Origin: Bradyrhizobium sp. CCBAU 53351
GTDB taxonomy: Bacteria; Pseudomonadota; Alphaproteobacteria; Rhizobiales; Xanthobacteraceae
Direction: 5' to 3'
Assembly: GCF_015291745.1 (NCBI RefSeq)
Contig: NZ_CP030059.1
Span: 4,987,501-5,051,500 of the forward strand
Length of the DNA: 64,000 bases
Notes under the pieces: model-generated
The model's database searches: none
What the model saw: the letters and a program-made list of their open reading frames with translations, nothing else
What the model was told of the DNA's origin: nothing
Translations under genes and position numbers: made by a program
Shown here: piece by piece, positions 51,684-60,140 of the stretch
Position numbering within the stretch: position 1 is the stretch's first letter
Layout: each line of letters starts with the position of its first letter

Positions 51684-52123
51684 GCACGACACGCCAGATC
51701 GTCTGCGGACATTGCGGGCGCATCAACCGCCTGCCCGCCGAGCGCGCACCGGAAGGTGCGCGCTGCGGCGCCTGTCATCAGCCGATGTTCACCGGCCATC
51801 CGATCGAGGTGGACGAGAAAGCCTTCGACCGCCATGTCGCCAGCAGCGACATTCCCGTGCTGATCGACGTCTGGGCGCCGTGGTGCGGACCCTGCCGCGC
51901 CATGGCCCCGATGTTCGAGCGTGCGGCGCAACAGCTCGAGCCCGGCGTGCGGCTGTTGAAGCTGAATTCGGACGACGCGCCCGCCTTGTCGTCGCGGCTC
52001 AACATCAGCGGCATTCCGACGCTGCTCTTGATGCGCGGCGGCCGCGAGATCGCCCGCCAATCCGGCGCGATGGATACGCGCAGCATCGTCACCTGGACCG
52101 AAGCCAACCTGACCCGAAACTAA
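51680..52123 (+). CDS. trxC: Thioredoxin 2-like protein with zinc ribbon
   Basis: A 147-residue thioredoxin of the TrxC kind. Four Cys at 9, 12, 29 and 32 form the N-terminal zinc site (CGHC, CGAC), and WCGPC (68-72) is the active site. It would reduce disulfides or take persulfide from the SQR-like protein. It overlaps the SQR-like stop by four bases. A 13-base gap leads to a DUF2892 gene. Confidence 0.93.
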   Translation: MSTTRQIVCGHCGRINRLPAERAPEGARCGACHQPMFTGHPIEVDEKAFDRHVASSDIPVLIDVWAPWCGPCRAMAPMFERAAQQLEPGVRLLKLNSDDAPALSSRLNISGIPTLLLMRGGREIARQSGAMDTRSIVTWTEANLTRN

Positions 52124-52136
52124 GAAGGAACCTGCC

Positions 52137-52340
52137 ATGAACGTCGATAAAGCCGTCCTCGCCTTTGCGGGGTTCGTTGTCCTGCTCGGTCTCGCACTGG
52201 GCACCTATGTGAACGCGTATTGGTACCTGCTGACGGCCTTCGCCGGGCTGAACATGTTGCAGGCCTCGATCACCGGCTTCTGCCCGGCAGCGATCGTATT
52301 CAGGAAGCTGGGCCTGAGCAGCGGCTGCGCGTTCTCCTGA
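52137..52340 (+). CDS. DUF2892 small membrane protein
   Basis: A 67-residue protein with two helices: MNVDKAVLAFAGFVVLLGLA and YWYLLTAFAGLNMLQASITG. The FCPAAIVFRKLG end with a Cys is the DUF2892 pattern seen in rhodanese-linked proteins such as YgaP. It may hold a membrane-side persulfide carrier or a scaffold. It lies between trxC and the ccoG-like gene. Confidence 0.85.
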   Translation: MNVDKAVLAFAGFVVLLGLALGTYVNAYWYLLTAFAGLNMLQASITGFCPAAIVFRKLGLSSGCAFS

Positions 52341-52377
52341 ACGCGCGAATCCAGCCATTGATGCGGGGGAATTTGCC

Positions 52378-53817
52378 ATGACCGACGACACCTTCATTGA
52401 AGGGCCTCTCTACGAAAAGCGCAGGAAGGTCTATCCGCAGTCGGTCCATGGGCCGTTCCGCCGCATCAAATGGGCGATCCTCTGCGTCACGCTCGGGATC
52501 TACTATCTCCTGCCGTTCGTGCGCTGGAATCGCGGACCCGGCCTGCCCGACCAGGCCGTGCTGATCGACTTGCCGCATCGCCGCTTCTACTTCTTCTTCA
52601 TCGAGCTGTGGCCGCAAGAGGTCTATTATTTCACCGGCCTGCTCATCCTCGCGGCGATGGCACTGTTTCTGATGAACGCGGTCGCGGGACGGCTGTGGTG
52701 CGGCTATCTGTGCCCGCAGACGGTGTGGACCGACCTGTTCTACGCCGTGGAGCGCTGGGTCGAGGGCGACCGCCGCGAGCGCATGCAGGGCGACAAGCGC
52801 TACTGGACGTTCGACCACATCCGGAAGGTCGCGCTGAAGCATTTTCTCTGGATCATGATCGCCTGGTGGACCGGCGGCGCCTGGGTGCTCTATTTCGACG
52901 ATGCGCCGACGCTGGTGAAGGAGCTCGCGACCTTCCAGGCTCCGTTCATTGCCTATCTCTGGATCGGCATCCTGACTGCAACGACCTATGTCTTTGCCGG
53001 CCACGCCCGCGAGCAGATGTGCATCTATATGTGCCCGTGGCCGCGCATCCAGGCGGCCCTGACCGACGAATGGGCACTCAACGTCACCTATCGCCGCGAC
53101 CGCGGCGAGCCTCGCATGTCCGTGAAGAAGGCGGAAGCCGCCCGCTCCCAGGGCGACCTCGCCGGCGATTGCGTCGACTGTCACCAGTGCATCAATGTCT
53201 GCCCGACCGGCGTCGACATCCGCCACGGCATCCAGCTCGGCTGCATCCAGTGCGGCCTCTGCATCGACGCCTGCGACAACGTCATGCAGGAGATCGGACG
53301 GCCCAAGGGCCTGATCGGCTACGACACCGACATCAACATGCAGCGCCGGCGCGAGGGCAAGCCGCCGATCTATCGCATCATCCGCCCGCGCACGCTGATC
53401 TATACGGCCGCCATTGCCATCGTCGGCACGATCATGATCTACACCCTCGCCACGCGCGCGACCATGGACGTCAACGTGCTGCACGAGCGCAACCCGCTGT
53501 TCGTGCAACTGTCGGACGGCGGCGTGCGCAACGACTACACCGTGCGTATTCTCAACAAGGGCGCACAGCGATCGTTCACGCTGGACGTTTCGGGACTGCC
53601 CGGTGCAACCATTCGGGTCGCCGGCATCGAAGCCGCTCCCGATGGCGAGCCGATCGTCGAGGTCGGGCAGGACCAGACCCGCGAGGTCAGACTGTCGGTG
53701 CAGGTCGGGCCGGCCGATCTGCCGAAGAGTTCGCGCGATCTCGAGGTCACGATCACCGATACGGCCAGCGGTGGACAAGCGAGCGCCCGTGATCACTTCC
53801 TGCCCGGCGACAAGTGA
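52378..53817 (+). CDS. CcoG/FixG-like membrane ferredoxin
   Basis: A 479-residue protein with about five helices and two 4Fe-4S clusters: VDCHQCINVCPTGVDI and CIQCGLCIDACDNVM. A CxxxC pair in CGYLCPQTVWTDLF and CIYMCPWPRIQAAL is typical of CcoG/FixG/RdxA, which prepare copper for cbb3 oxidase. The C-terminal third is an Ig-like periplasmic domain. Normally it sits next to fixH/fixI; here it follows sulfide-type genes, so electron transfer for sulfur chemistry is possible. Confidence 0.85.
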   Translation: MTDDTFIEGPLYEKRRKVYPQSVHGPFRRIKWAILCVTLGIYYLLPFVRWNRGPGLPDQAVLIDLPHRRFYFFFIELWPQEVYYFTGLLILAAMALFLMNAVAGRLWCGYLCPQTVWTDLFYAVERWVEGDRRERMQGDKRYWTFDHIRKVALKHFLWIMIAWWTGGAWVLYFDDAPTLVKELATFQAPFIAYLWIGILTATTYVFAGHAREQMCIYMCPWPRIQAALTDEWALNVTYRRDRGEPRMSVKKAEAARSQGDLAGDCVDCHQCINVCPTGVDIRHGIQLGCIQCGLCIDACDNVMQEIGRPKGLIGYDTDINMQRRREGKPPIYRIIRPRTLIYTAAIAIVGTIMIYTLATRATMDVNVLHERNPLFVQLSDGGVRNDYTVRILNKGAQRSFTLDVSGLPGATIRVAGIEAAPDGEPIVEVGQDQTREVRLSVQVGPADLPKSSRDLEVTITDTASGGQASARDHFLPGDK

Positions 53818-53967
53818 GGTTCAAATCGAGCATCCGGCACCGGATGCTCAATGAGACGTTAACATTACCGTTCGAATTGAAACGGCGCGCCAACGGTATT
53901 TTCCAATCTTTGCGCTAATCATGGCCCCGTGACGCGGCATTTGCCCGCGCGAACGGGACGAGGGGAC

Positions 53968-55131
53968 GTGGTCGACATCGCGCAGCAGGCAGCGATCCAT
54001 TCGGCATCCGCAAAGGATGCCATGGCCGCGCGCGTCCCGCTCCATGCGATCGACCCCGGACAATGGCGCGCTCTCGCGCAGCGGGCGATCGAGCCGAACG
54101 GATATTACCTGCCCGCCTGGGAGCTCGCCGTCAGTGCATCTGCGCGCGGCCGCACCTCGGCCTCGGCGTTGCCCGCGTTCGACGGCGCTTCGACGCGGCT
54201 GATCGGGCTGATGCCCGTGATCTCGCTGTGGCAAGCCTTGAAGATTCCCCTGCCCGCGCTGGTGAGCGCGCATCCCTACGGCACGCTGTGCAGTCCGCTG
54301 ATCGACCGCGACGCCCCGATCGAGGCGGCCACGCGGCTGTTGCAGCAGGCCCGCGAGTCCGGCGCACACGCGCTGGTGCTGAACGATGTCGCGATCGACG
54401 GTGCCGCGATGAATGCGCTCAGGCAGGTCTTGAACCACGACGGCCTGAAGCCGCGCGTCCTGTCCTCCTATCTCCGCGCCAGCCTCGATGCGACGCAGGA
54501 TGACGAAACGCTATTGCGCGAGGCCCTCGGCGCAAAGAAGCTCAAGGAGCTGCGTCGCCTGCGCCATCGACTCGACGAGCACGGCCCCGTTACGTTCGAC
54601 GTTGCGCGCCGGCCGGACGAGATCGGGCCCGCGCTCGAGACCTTCCTGCAGCTCGAAGCCAGCGGCTGGAAAGGCAAGCGCGGCACCGCGCTGGTTCAGC
54701 ATGCCGGCGATGCGACCTTCATCCGCCGCACCGTACCGGCCCTGGCGGAGACCGCGCAGTGCGAGATCGTCACGCTTCGCGCCGGGACGACACCGGTGGC
54801 CGCCGGCATCGTGCTGCGCCATCAGGATCGCGCCTTCTTCTTCAAGCTCGGCATCGACGAGCGCTTTGCAAAATATTCGCCGGGCGTGCAGCTCACGCTC
54901 GAGCTCACGCGGCACCTCTGCGCCGATCCCGCCATCGCCAGCGCGGATTCCACCGCCAGCGCCGACCACCCCATGATCAACCCGATCTGGCGGGGACGTT
55001 TCGCGATCGGTGACGTACTGATCCCGCTGCGGCGGCACGATCCGGTCGTCGCGCTCATTCACGGCGCGTTGGTCGGGCTCAACGCCGCGCACGAGACCGC
55101 GCGACGCTTGGTTCGCAGCCTCCGGAAATAA
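53968..55131 (+). CDS. FemAB/CelD-like GNAT acetyltransferase
   Basis: A protein of about 387 residues. The centre (FLQLEASGWKGKRGTALVQH, FFFKLGIDERFAKYSPGVQL) matches the FemAB/CelD-type acyltransferase half; the first half is less conserved. Such proteins act on surface polysaccharides or peptides. The GTG at 53968 follows GAGGGGAC; an upstream GTG at 53929 would add 13 residues. Neighbours give no clear clue. Confidence 0.75.
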   Translation: MVDIAQQAAIHSASAKDAMAARVPLHAIDPGQWRALAQRAIEPNGYYLPAWELAVSASARGRTSASALPAFDGASTRLIGLMPVISLWQALKIPLPALVSAHPYGTLCSPLIDRDAPIEAATRLLQQARESGAHALVLNDVAIDGAAMNALRQVLNHDGLKPRVLSSYLRASLDATQDDETLLREALGAKKLKELRRLRHRLDEHGPVTFDVARRPDEIGPALETFLQLEASGWKGKRGTALVQHAGDATFIRRTVPALAETAQCEIVTLRAGTTPVAAGIVLRHQDRAFFFKLGIDERFAKYSPGVQLTLELTRHLCADPAIASADSTASADHPMINPIWRGRFAIGDVLIPLRRHDPVVALIHGALVGLNAAHETARRLVRSLRK

Positions 55132-55139
55132 AGCGAACG

Positions 55140-55805
55140 CTACTCCGCCGCCTCGGTGTTGATCTCCTCAGAGACCTGACGGATGGCGCGAGCGAGCAGG
55201 TTCGGATCCTGCGCGCCGGAGACGGCGTATTTCTGCGCGAAGACATAGGTGGGCACGCCGGAGATGCCCTTCTCGGCGGCCTCCTGCGCGTCCGCCGAGA
55301 CGCGTGCGACGTCCTCGTCGGTGGCAAGGCGCTTGCGCACGTCCTCGGCATCGAGGCCGATATCTGCGGCCGCCTGCACCAGCACGTTGACGTCGGTGAG
55401 ATCGCCGCCGTCGCGGAAATACAGCTCCATCAGGCGCTGCTTCATCTCGGGCGCCTTGCCGATCGCTTCCGCCCACAGGATCAGGCGATGGCAGTCGGTG
55501 GTGTTGGGCTGGCGCGCGACCAGCTCGGGCTTGTAGACGAGGCCCTCCTCGCTTGCAGCCGCAACGACGCGCCCCGCAATGCCCTTATAGGCCTCGACCG
55601 AACCGAACTTCTGGGTGAGGTAGGCCTCGCGGCTGATGCCCTCGCGCGGCACCCAGGGATTGAGAAAGAAGGGGCGGAAATTGAGCTTGACCGGGACGTC
55701 AGGAACGAGCGCCAGCGCGCTCTCGATCCGGTGCTTGCCGATATAGCACCAGGGGCACACCACGTCGGAGACGACGTCGATCTGGAGCGGTTTCAGCGTG
55801 CTCAT
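55140..55805 (-). CDS. FrnE-type DsbA family oxidoreductase
   Basis: A 221-residue thioredoxin-fold protein with CPWC at Cys17 and Cys20 (DVVCPWCYIGKHRIESAL), as in FrnE/2-hydroxychromene-carboxylate isomerase-like proteins, and GVSGVPTYVF-like GISGVPTYVFAQKYAVSGAQ near the end. It has no signal peptide, so it is cytoplasmic. Substrate is unknown. It converges on the GNAT gene. Confidence 0.88.
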   Translation of the reverse strand: MSTLKPLQIDVVSDVVCPWCYIGKHRIESALALVPDVPVKLNFRPFFLNPWVPREGISREAYLTQKFGSVEAYKGIAGRVVAAASEEGLVYKPELVARQPNTTDCHRLILWAEAIGKAPEMKQRLMELYFRDGGDLTDVNVLVQAAADIGLDAEDVRKRLATDEDVARVSADAQEAAEKGISGVPTYVFAQKYAVSGAQDPNLLARAIRQVSEEINTEAAE

Positions 55806-55974
55806 GTCAGGCGCCTCCTTCGGGCGGATACCGGGTTCGCCGGAAGATAAGCCGAACCGGGGACGGCGCAAGGCACCCGTCCTGCATGGCTCACGACTGC
55901 ACCTCTGCGGTTATTGTGACGGCTCCGGCCCGCCGGGATACTCGCGGCCGGGATCAAGCCCGAAGGAGACCGCG

Positions 55975-56775
55975 ATGAATGCCATTTTCAAGCCGGAAGG
56001 CCGGCAATTCCGGGCCACCGAGCATGCCGGCGGGCCATGGTCGCCGGACATGTTGCAGGGTAGCGCCACCACCGCGCTGATGGCTCGCGAGGTCGAGCGC
56101 CTCGCCGCCGCCTCCGGCTTTGCGGTGCGGCGCCTGACTTTCGATCTGTGGCGGCCGGCGGGCCTGCGTGCCTTCGGCACCATTGCCGAATTGCTGCGCG
56201 ACGGCCCCAAGGCCAAGACCTTGCAGGTGCGGCTGATGGACGGCGAGACCGAGATCGGCCGTTGCACGGCGCTGCTGACGGCACCGAGCGGAGAATCGCC
56301 CGTCGATCCCTTCGCAAGGCCCGTAGCCGTCGACGAGGCACCCGAAGCAGGCAGCCCGCCGCCGGCCTTCGCGCAGAAATGGAGCCGCTATTTCCAGAAC
56401 GTCTCGGTGCGGCTGATCGAGGGCGCACTGGAGCAGCCGGGCCCGGCGGCGGCCTGGATGCGGCTCGATGCGCCGCTGGTCGAGGGCGAGCCGAACACGC
56501 CGTTGCTGCAGGCGGTGCAGGCCGCGGACTTTTCCAGCGGCGTTGCGCAGATCGTCGACATGCGCGACTGGACCTTCATCAACCCCGAGATCAGCCTCTA
56601 CTTCTTCCGTCCGCCGGAGGACGAATGGATCCTGATCCGCGCGGCCACGCGCGTCGGCGCCAACGGCGCGGGCCTCACCACGGCGACATTGAGCGACCGC
56701 AAGGGTCCATTCGCGGAGGTGATGCAGGCCATGAGCTTCGAGCGGCGCGAGGCCGCGCAAGCTCAGGCGTCCTGA
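55975..56775 (+). CDS. Acyl-CoA thioesterase domain protein (double hotdog)
   Basis: A 266-residue protein of the TesB-like double-hotdog class. GGPWSPDMLQGSATTALMAR at the N-terminus, VRRLTFDLWRPAGLRAFG, and DFSSGVAQIVDMRDWTFINP in the second half are family-typical. It should hydrolyse acyl-CoA. The ATG at 55975 follows AAGGAGACC. Its end overlaps the end of the next minus-strand gene by 13 bases. Confidence 0.83.
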   Translation: MNAIFKPEGRQFRATEHAGGPWSPDMLQGSATTALMAREVERLAAASGFAVRRLTFDLWRPAGLRAFGTIAELLRDGPKAKTLQVRLMDGETEIGRCTALLTAPSGESPVDPFARPVAVDEAPEAGSPPPAFAQKWSRYFQNVSVRLIEGALEQPGPAAAWMRLDAPLVEGEPNTPLLQAVQAADFSSGVAQIVDMRDWTFINPEISLYFFRPPEDEWILIRAATRVGANGAGLTTATLSDRKGPFAEVMQAMSFERREAAQAQAS

Positions 56776-57587
56776 GCCGCAAGCGCGACCAGGGCGGCTT
56801 CGGATGCGGCATCGGCCGGCATGAACATCTCGACGCGAAGCTCCTGCAGCGTCACATCCTGCGGCGTGCCGAGCGTCAGCACCGCACCGATCAGACCGAT
56901 GCCGACATCGCCCTTGCGCAGGCGCACCTCGCAGAGCGGCCCCGGCACGGCGTGATCCTCGACCCCACATGCGGGAAGCTCCGGCAGCCGCATCAATTCA
57001 CGCCAGGTCGATTGCAGGGCTTCGTCGAGTGGCGCTGCCATCGCCTCGTGGCGCGCACGCGACAGCAGCGCGGCGGCCACTGCGGGCCAGTTCTCGACGA
57101 ACGGCTTGAGCTCGTTCGGCGCGAGGAACATGCGCATATGGTTGAGCGGCCGCTGCATGCGCTCCGCGCCGAGCAACATGGTCACCAGGCGTGAGGCAGC
57201 GCGATTGGCCTGCTTCACGTTCCAGCGCCGATCGGTGACGATTGCGGGAAACGGCTCGTGCCGCCGGAGCAGAAGATCGATGGCACGCCGCGCGTCGGCG
57301 AGCTCCGGCGCGGCAAGATCGCGTTCGCCATATTGCCGGGCAAAGCCACCGGCCTCGAGCAGCGCGTTGCGGTCGCGCAGCGACAGATCGAGCGCGGATG
57401 CAAGCTGCAGCAGAATGTCCCGGCTTGCTGCCGCCTTGCCGGTCTCGACATAGCTCAGATGCTTGATCGAGATGCCGGCCTCGAACGCCAATTCCGCCTG
57501 GCTCAAGCTGCGTCGCGTGCGCCAGCCGCGCAGGAGATCGCCGACGGGGTTGGCCGGCCGCATTCGCCGGAACGCGCGTGTATCCAT
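56763..57587 (-). CDS. HTH regulator with MmyB-like domain (paralogue 1)
   Basis: A 274-residue regulator: an XRE-type HTH at about residues 12-70 (LLRGWRTRRSLSQAELAFEA, GISIKHLSYVETGKAAASRD) followed by an MmyB-like ligand domain (RRAIDLLLRRHEPFPAIVTD, then a large helical part). It is about the same length and plan as the next gene, so the two arose by duplication. The ligand is unknown. Confidence 0.85.
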   Translation of the reverse strand: MDTRAFRRMRPANPVGDLLRGWRTRRSLSQAELAFEAGISIKHLSYVETGKAAASRDILLQLASALDLSLRDRNALLEAGGFARQYGERDLAAPELADARRAIDLLLRRHEPFPAIVTDRRWNVKQANRAASRLVTMLLGAERMQRPLNHMRMFLAPNELKPFVENWPAVAAALLSRARHEAMAAPLDEALQSTWRELMRLPELPACGVEDHAVPGPLCEVRLRKGDVGIGLIGAVLTLGTPQDVTLQELRVEMFMPADAASEAALVALAAQDA

Positions 57588-57628
57588 CCCGAGGATTATG
57601 CGGGGGCCGCCGCTGTCTGTAAACGCCG

Positions 57629-58450
57629 CTATGACAGCCCGGCCGCCATCTGCTTCAACCGTTCGGCGGTGCGCTCGTCCGCCGGGAAGAACGTCTCCAG
57701 CGCCAGTTCCGACAGGGTGATGTCGACGGGCGTGCCGAACACCATGGTGGTGGAGAAGAAACTCAGTATCTCCCCGCCATGGCGCAGCTTGAAGGGAATC
57801 GCGACATTGTCGCTCGACAGCGGCCCTGCGCGCGCGGGAATCGGGTAGCTCTTGAGGTCGTCATAGAGCTTGATCAATTCAGGATCGGCCGTCGCCTCGC
57901 ATTGCCGATGCAGCCGCTCCAAGAGATGTCCGCACCATTCCGCGAGGTTGACCGTGCGCGGCGCCAACGCCTCGGGATGGAAGGCGAGCCGCAGCACGTT
58001 GAAGGGCTGGCCGAGCAGATGCTGCGGAATGCCGTCCAGCAGCGGCGCCACCATGCGATTAGCCGACACCAGGTTCCAGTGCCGGTCCACCGCGAGCGCG
58101 GGATTGGGCTCATGGGCTTTGAGCACGAGATCGATCGCCTGGCGGGCTGATTTCAAGGCGGGATCCTCCAGCGGGCGCTGCTGGAAGGCCGGCGCGTAGC
58201 CGGCCGCGACCAGCAGCACGTTGCGGTCGCGCAAGGGCACGTCGAGACGTTCGGCGAGCCTCAGCACCATGTCCCGCGAGGGCGCGGCGCGGCCGGTCTC
58301 GACGAAGCTCAGGTGACGCGCCGAGATTTCGGCTTCGCCCGCAAGATCAAGCTGGCTCATGCGGCGGCGCTGCCGCCATTCGCGCAAATGGTCACCGATA
58401 TGGACCGGTTGGCTTCGATCAGGACGTGCCGTGGCTGCATGTGCATTCAT
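57629..58450 (-). CDS. HTH regulator with MmyB-like domain (paralogue 2)
   Basis: A 273-residue paralogue of the previous gene: HTH at about 15-72 (HLREWRQRRRMSQLDLAGEA, EISARHLSFVETGRAAPSRD) then the same MmyB-like domain (RQAIDLVLKAHEPNPALAVD). It lies 41 bases upstream of paralogue 1 on the same strand. Two such regulators side by side may answer to related ligands. It is next to the YeeE gene but on the same strand with a small gap. Confidence 0.85.
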   Translation of the reverse strand: MNAHAATARPDRSQPVHIGDHLREWRQRRRMSQLDLAGEAEISARHLSFVETGRAAPSRDMVLRLAERLDVPLRDRNVLLVAAGYAPAFQQRPLEDPALKSARQAIDLVLKAHEPNPALAVDRHWNLVSANRMVAPLLDGIPQHLLGQPFNVLRLAFHPEALAPRTVNLAEWCGHLLERLHRQCEATADPELIKLYDDLKSYPIPARAGPLSSDNVAIPFKLRHGGEILSFFSTTMVFGTPVDITLSELALETFFPADERTAERLKQMAAGLS

Positions 58451-58498
58451 GACCGGAAACCTATCACGCAGGTTTCGGCCCTTCCATTACCTCAGAGG

Positions 58499-59590
58499 TC
58501 ATGGTTTCCGCGTTGCCCAGCCCGTCGCCGGTCGCGCTTGCGGCATGCCGCCGCGGTCGACGATCAAATCCGTGAGGCCCGCTCCCAGCCACATGCCGCC
58601 GAGCACGAGCCAGGCGGTGAGCGCGAAGACCGAGGCGCCGGTCACGCCGGCACCGACCGCGCAGCCCCCGGCGAGCATCGCGCCGAACCCCATCAGCACC
58701 GCGCCGAGCAAGTAACGGCGCATGCCGAGCCCGTCCGAAAATCCTTCCAGCTTCAGCTCACCCGCCTGCGCCGCCGCGGCGAACGAGCCGAGGAACACGC
58801 CCGGGATAATGCCGAGGTCGAAGCCGAGCCGGAGCTGGGAGCTGTTCAGGACCAGCATCAGCAATTCGGCCGACGGTCCGCTGAAGGTCAGGCTCTTCAG
58901 CGTCACCGGCGCGAAGGAGGCCTGCGACAGCTGGTAGGTGAAGAACCAGCCGGCAACAACGGCGGCCCCCGCAGCGAGCGCGGCGAGAAGCAGCCGACGC
59001 GGCAAATGGCTGCGAAAGGCAAAGGCGAACCCTGCGATCAGCCACGATGCGCCAAAAGCGAGCTTCTCCTGTGTGCCGCCTCCGAACACCGCCATGATGT
59101 CACGCGACGGCCCACCGTCGACCAGCCACAGATTGGTGAACCACTCGCGCGCGGGCGACAGCAAGCCGCGATAGGAGGCCTGAGCGGTGACAGCAAACAC
59201 CAGGCCCGACAGCAGCGCCCTGAGATTGCCGTTGGCCGAGAGCACGAGCAGCCGGCTGGCGCAGCCGCGAGCGAGGATCATGCCGCAGCCGAACATCACC
59301 CCACCGGCCAGCGCACCGGAGATACTTCCCTGCTGCGCGAGCTGCCGCGCCTCGGAGACGTCGAGCCAGCCGAGCGCGACCAGGCCTTGCGTGCCCACCA
59401 GCGCGGCAGCGAAGGTCAACAGCCACACCGCAAGGCGCGGCCCGCCCGCGCCGCGGGAGAACTCGACGGCGGCAGCGCGCAGGCAAAAGCGGCTGCGCTG
59501 GGCGAAGAATCCAAAGAGGCCGCCGACCAGGAGGCCGCCCAGCCATGACAGCCGGTCTTCCCCCATGAAATCGATGAGTGTCGTCAGCAC
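58499..59590 (-). CDS. YeeE/YedE family sulfur transporter
   Basis: A 363-residue membrane protein with about ten helices. Conserved Cys are in RSRFCLRAA, FGCGMILARGCASRL and GGCAVGAGVTG, as in TsuA/YeeE thiosulfate channels. It would import thiosulfate or another sulfur species. The GTG at 59590, after GAGGCGGCC, is preferred over TTG at 59620; ATG at 59566 is another choice. It is the last gene of the sox-linked minus-strand group. Confidence 0.82.
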   Translation of the reverse strand: MLTTLIDFMGEDRLSWLGGLLVGGLFGFFAQRSRFCLRAAAVEFSRGAGGPRLAVWLLTFAAALVGTQGLVALGWLDVSEARQLAQQGSISGALAGGVMFGCGMILARGCASRLLVLSANGNLRALLSGLVFAVTAQASYRGLLSPAREWFTNLWLVDGGPSRDIMAVFGGGTQEKLAFGASWLIAGFAFAFRSHLPRRLLLAALAAGAAVVAGWFFTYQLSQASFAPVTLKSLTFSGPSAELLMLVLNSSQLRLGFDLGIIPGVFLGSFAAAAQAGELKLEGFSDGLGMRRYLLGAVLMGFGAMLAGGCAVGAGVTGASVFALTAWLVLGGMWLGAGLTDLIVDRGGMPQARPATGWATRKP

Positions 59591-59686
59591 GGCCGCCTCA
59601 ATATGCCCTGGACTTGCCAATCTATCGCGCGGCGCGGTCGCGCCATATGAGCGAGATCAAGCCCCGGCGCACAAGCCCATGCCTGT

Positions 59687-60130
59687 TCAGGGACGCAAAT
59701 ACGCAAATCCCTGCTGTTGCAGCTCTGCGAGCCGCACCACGCCGCCCTTCTCCGCGACGACGAAGCCGGGCGTGAGGTCGTCCAGCTTGACGCCCTGGGC
59801 CTTCATCGTGTTGGCGCAGGCATCGAAGCCGACGCCGGCATCGATGAGCTTCGTCATCATCGCAACAGTGTGGTCCTGGGCCGCAAGCGCATGGAAGGCG
59901 CGCAGCGCCGGCCCGTGCACGACCAGCCTGATGTCGGCCTTGCCGGGTCCGCCGACACCGTCGACATGGTTCTGCAGATTGCCCAGGACGAAGACGACAC
60001 GGTCGGCATCGGCCAGATGATAGGCGACGCGCTGCCGCGCGGGCGTTTCCGTCGCCGCGGACGCCTGGCGCACTGCGAAAGCACTAAATAGTCCGGCAAG
60101 GCTCGCGCGAAGCATGGATCGACGCTGCAT
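59687..60130 (-). CDS. Secreted DsrE-like protein
   Basis: A 147-residue protein with signal MQRRSMLRASLAGLFSAFAV RQASA and a DsrE/TusD-like domain with conserved Cys in GVGFDACANTMKAQGVKLDD. DsrE-type proteins carry sulfur as a persulfide. The export signal (twin-Arg-like RRSM) places it outside the cytoplasm, which is unusual. It lies 96 bases upstream of the YeeE start and 10 bases after the hydrolase stop. Confidence 0.8.
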   Translation of the reverse strand: MQRRSMLRASLAGLFSAFAVRQASAATETPARQRVAYHLADADRVVFVLGNLQNHVDGVGGPGKADIRLVVHGPALRAFHALAAQDHTVAMMTKLIDAGVGFDACANTMKAQGVKLDDLTPGFVVAEKGGVVRLAELQQQGFAYLRP

Positions 60131-60140
60131 GGTCCCCCTC

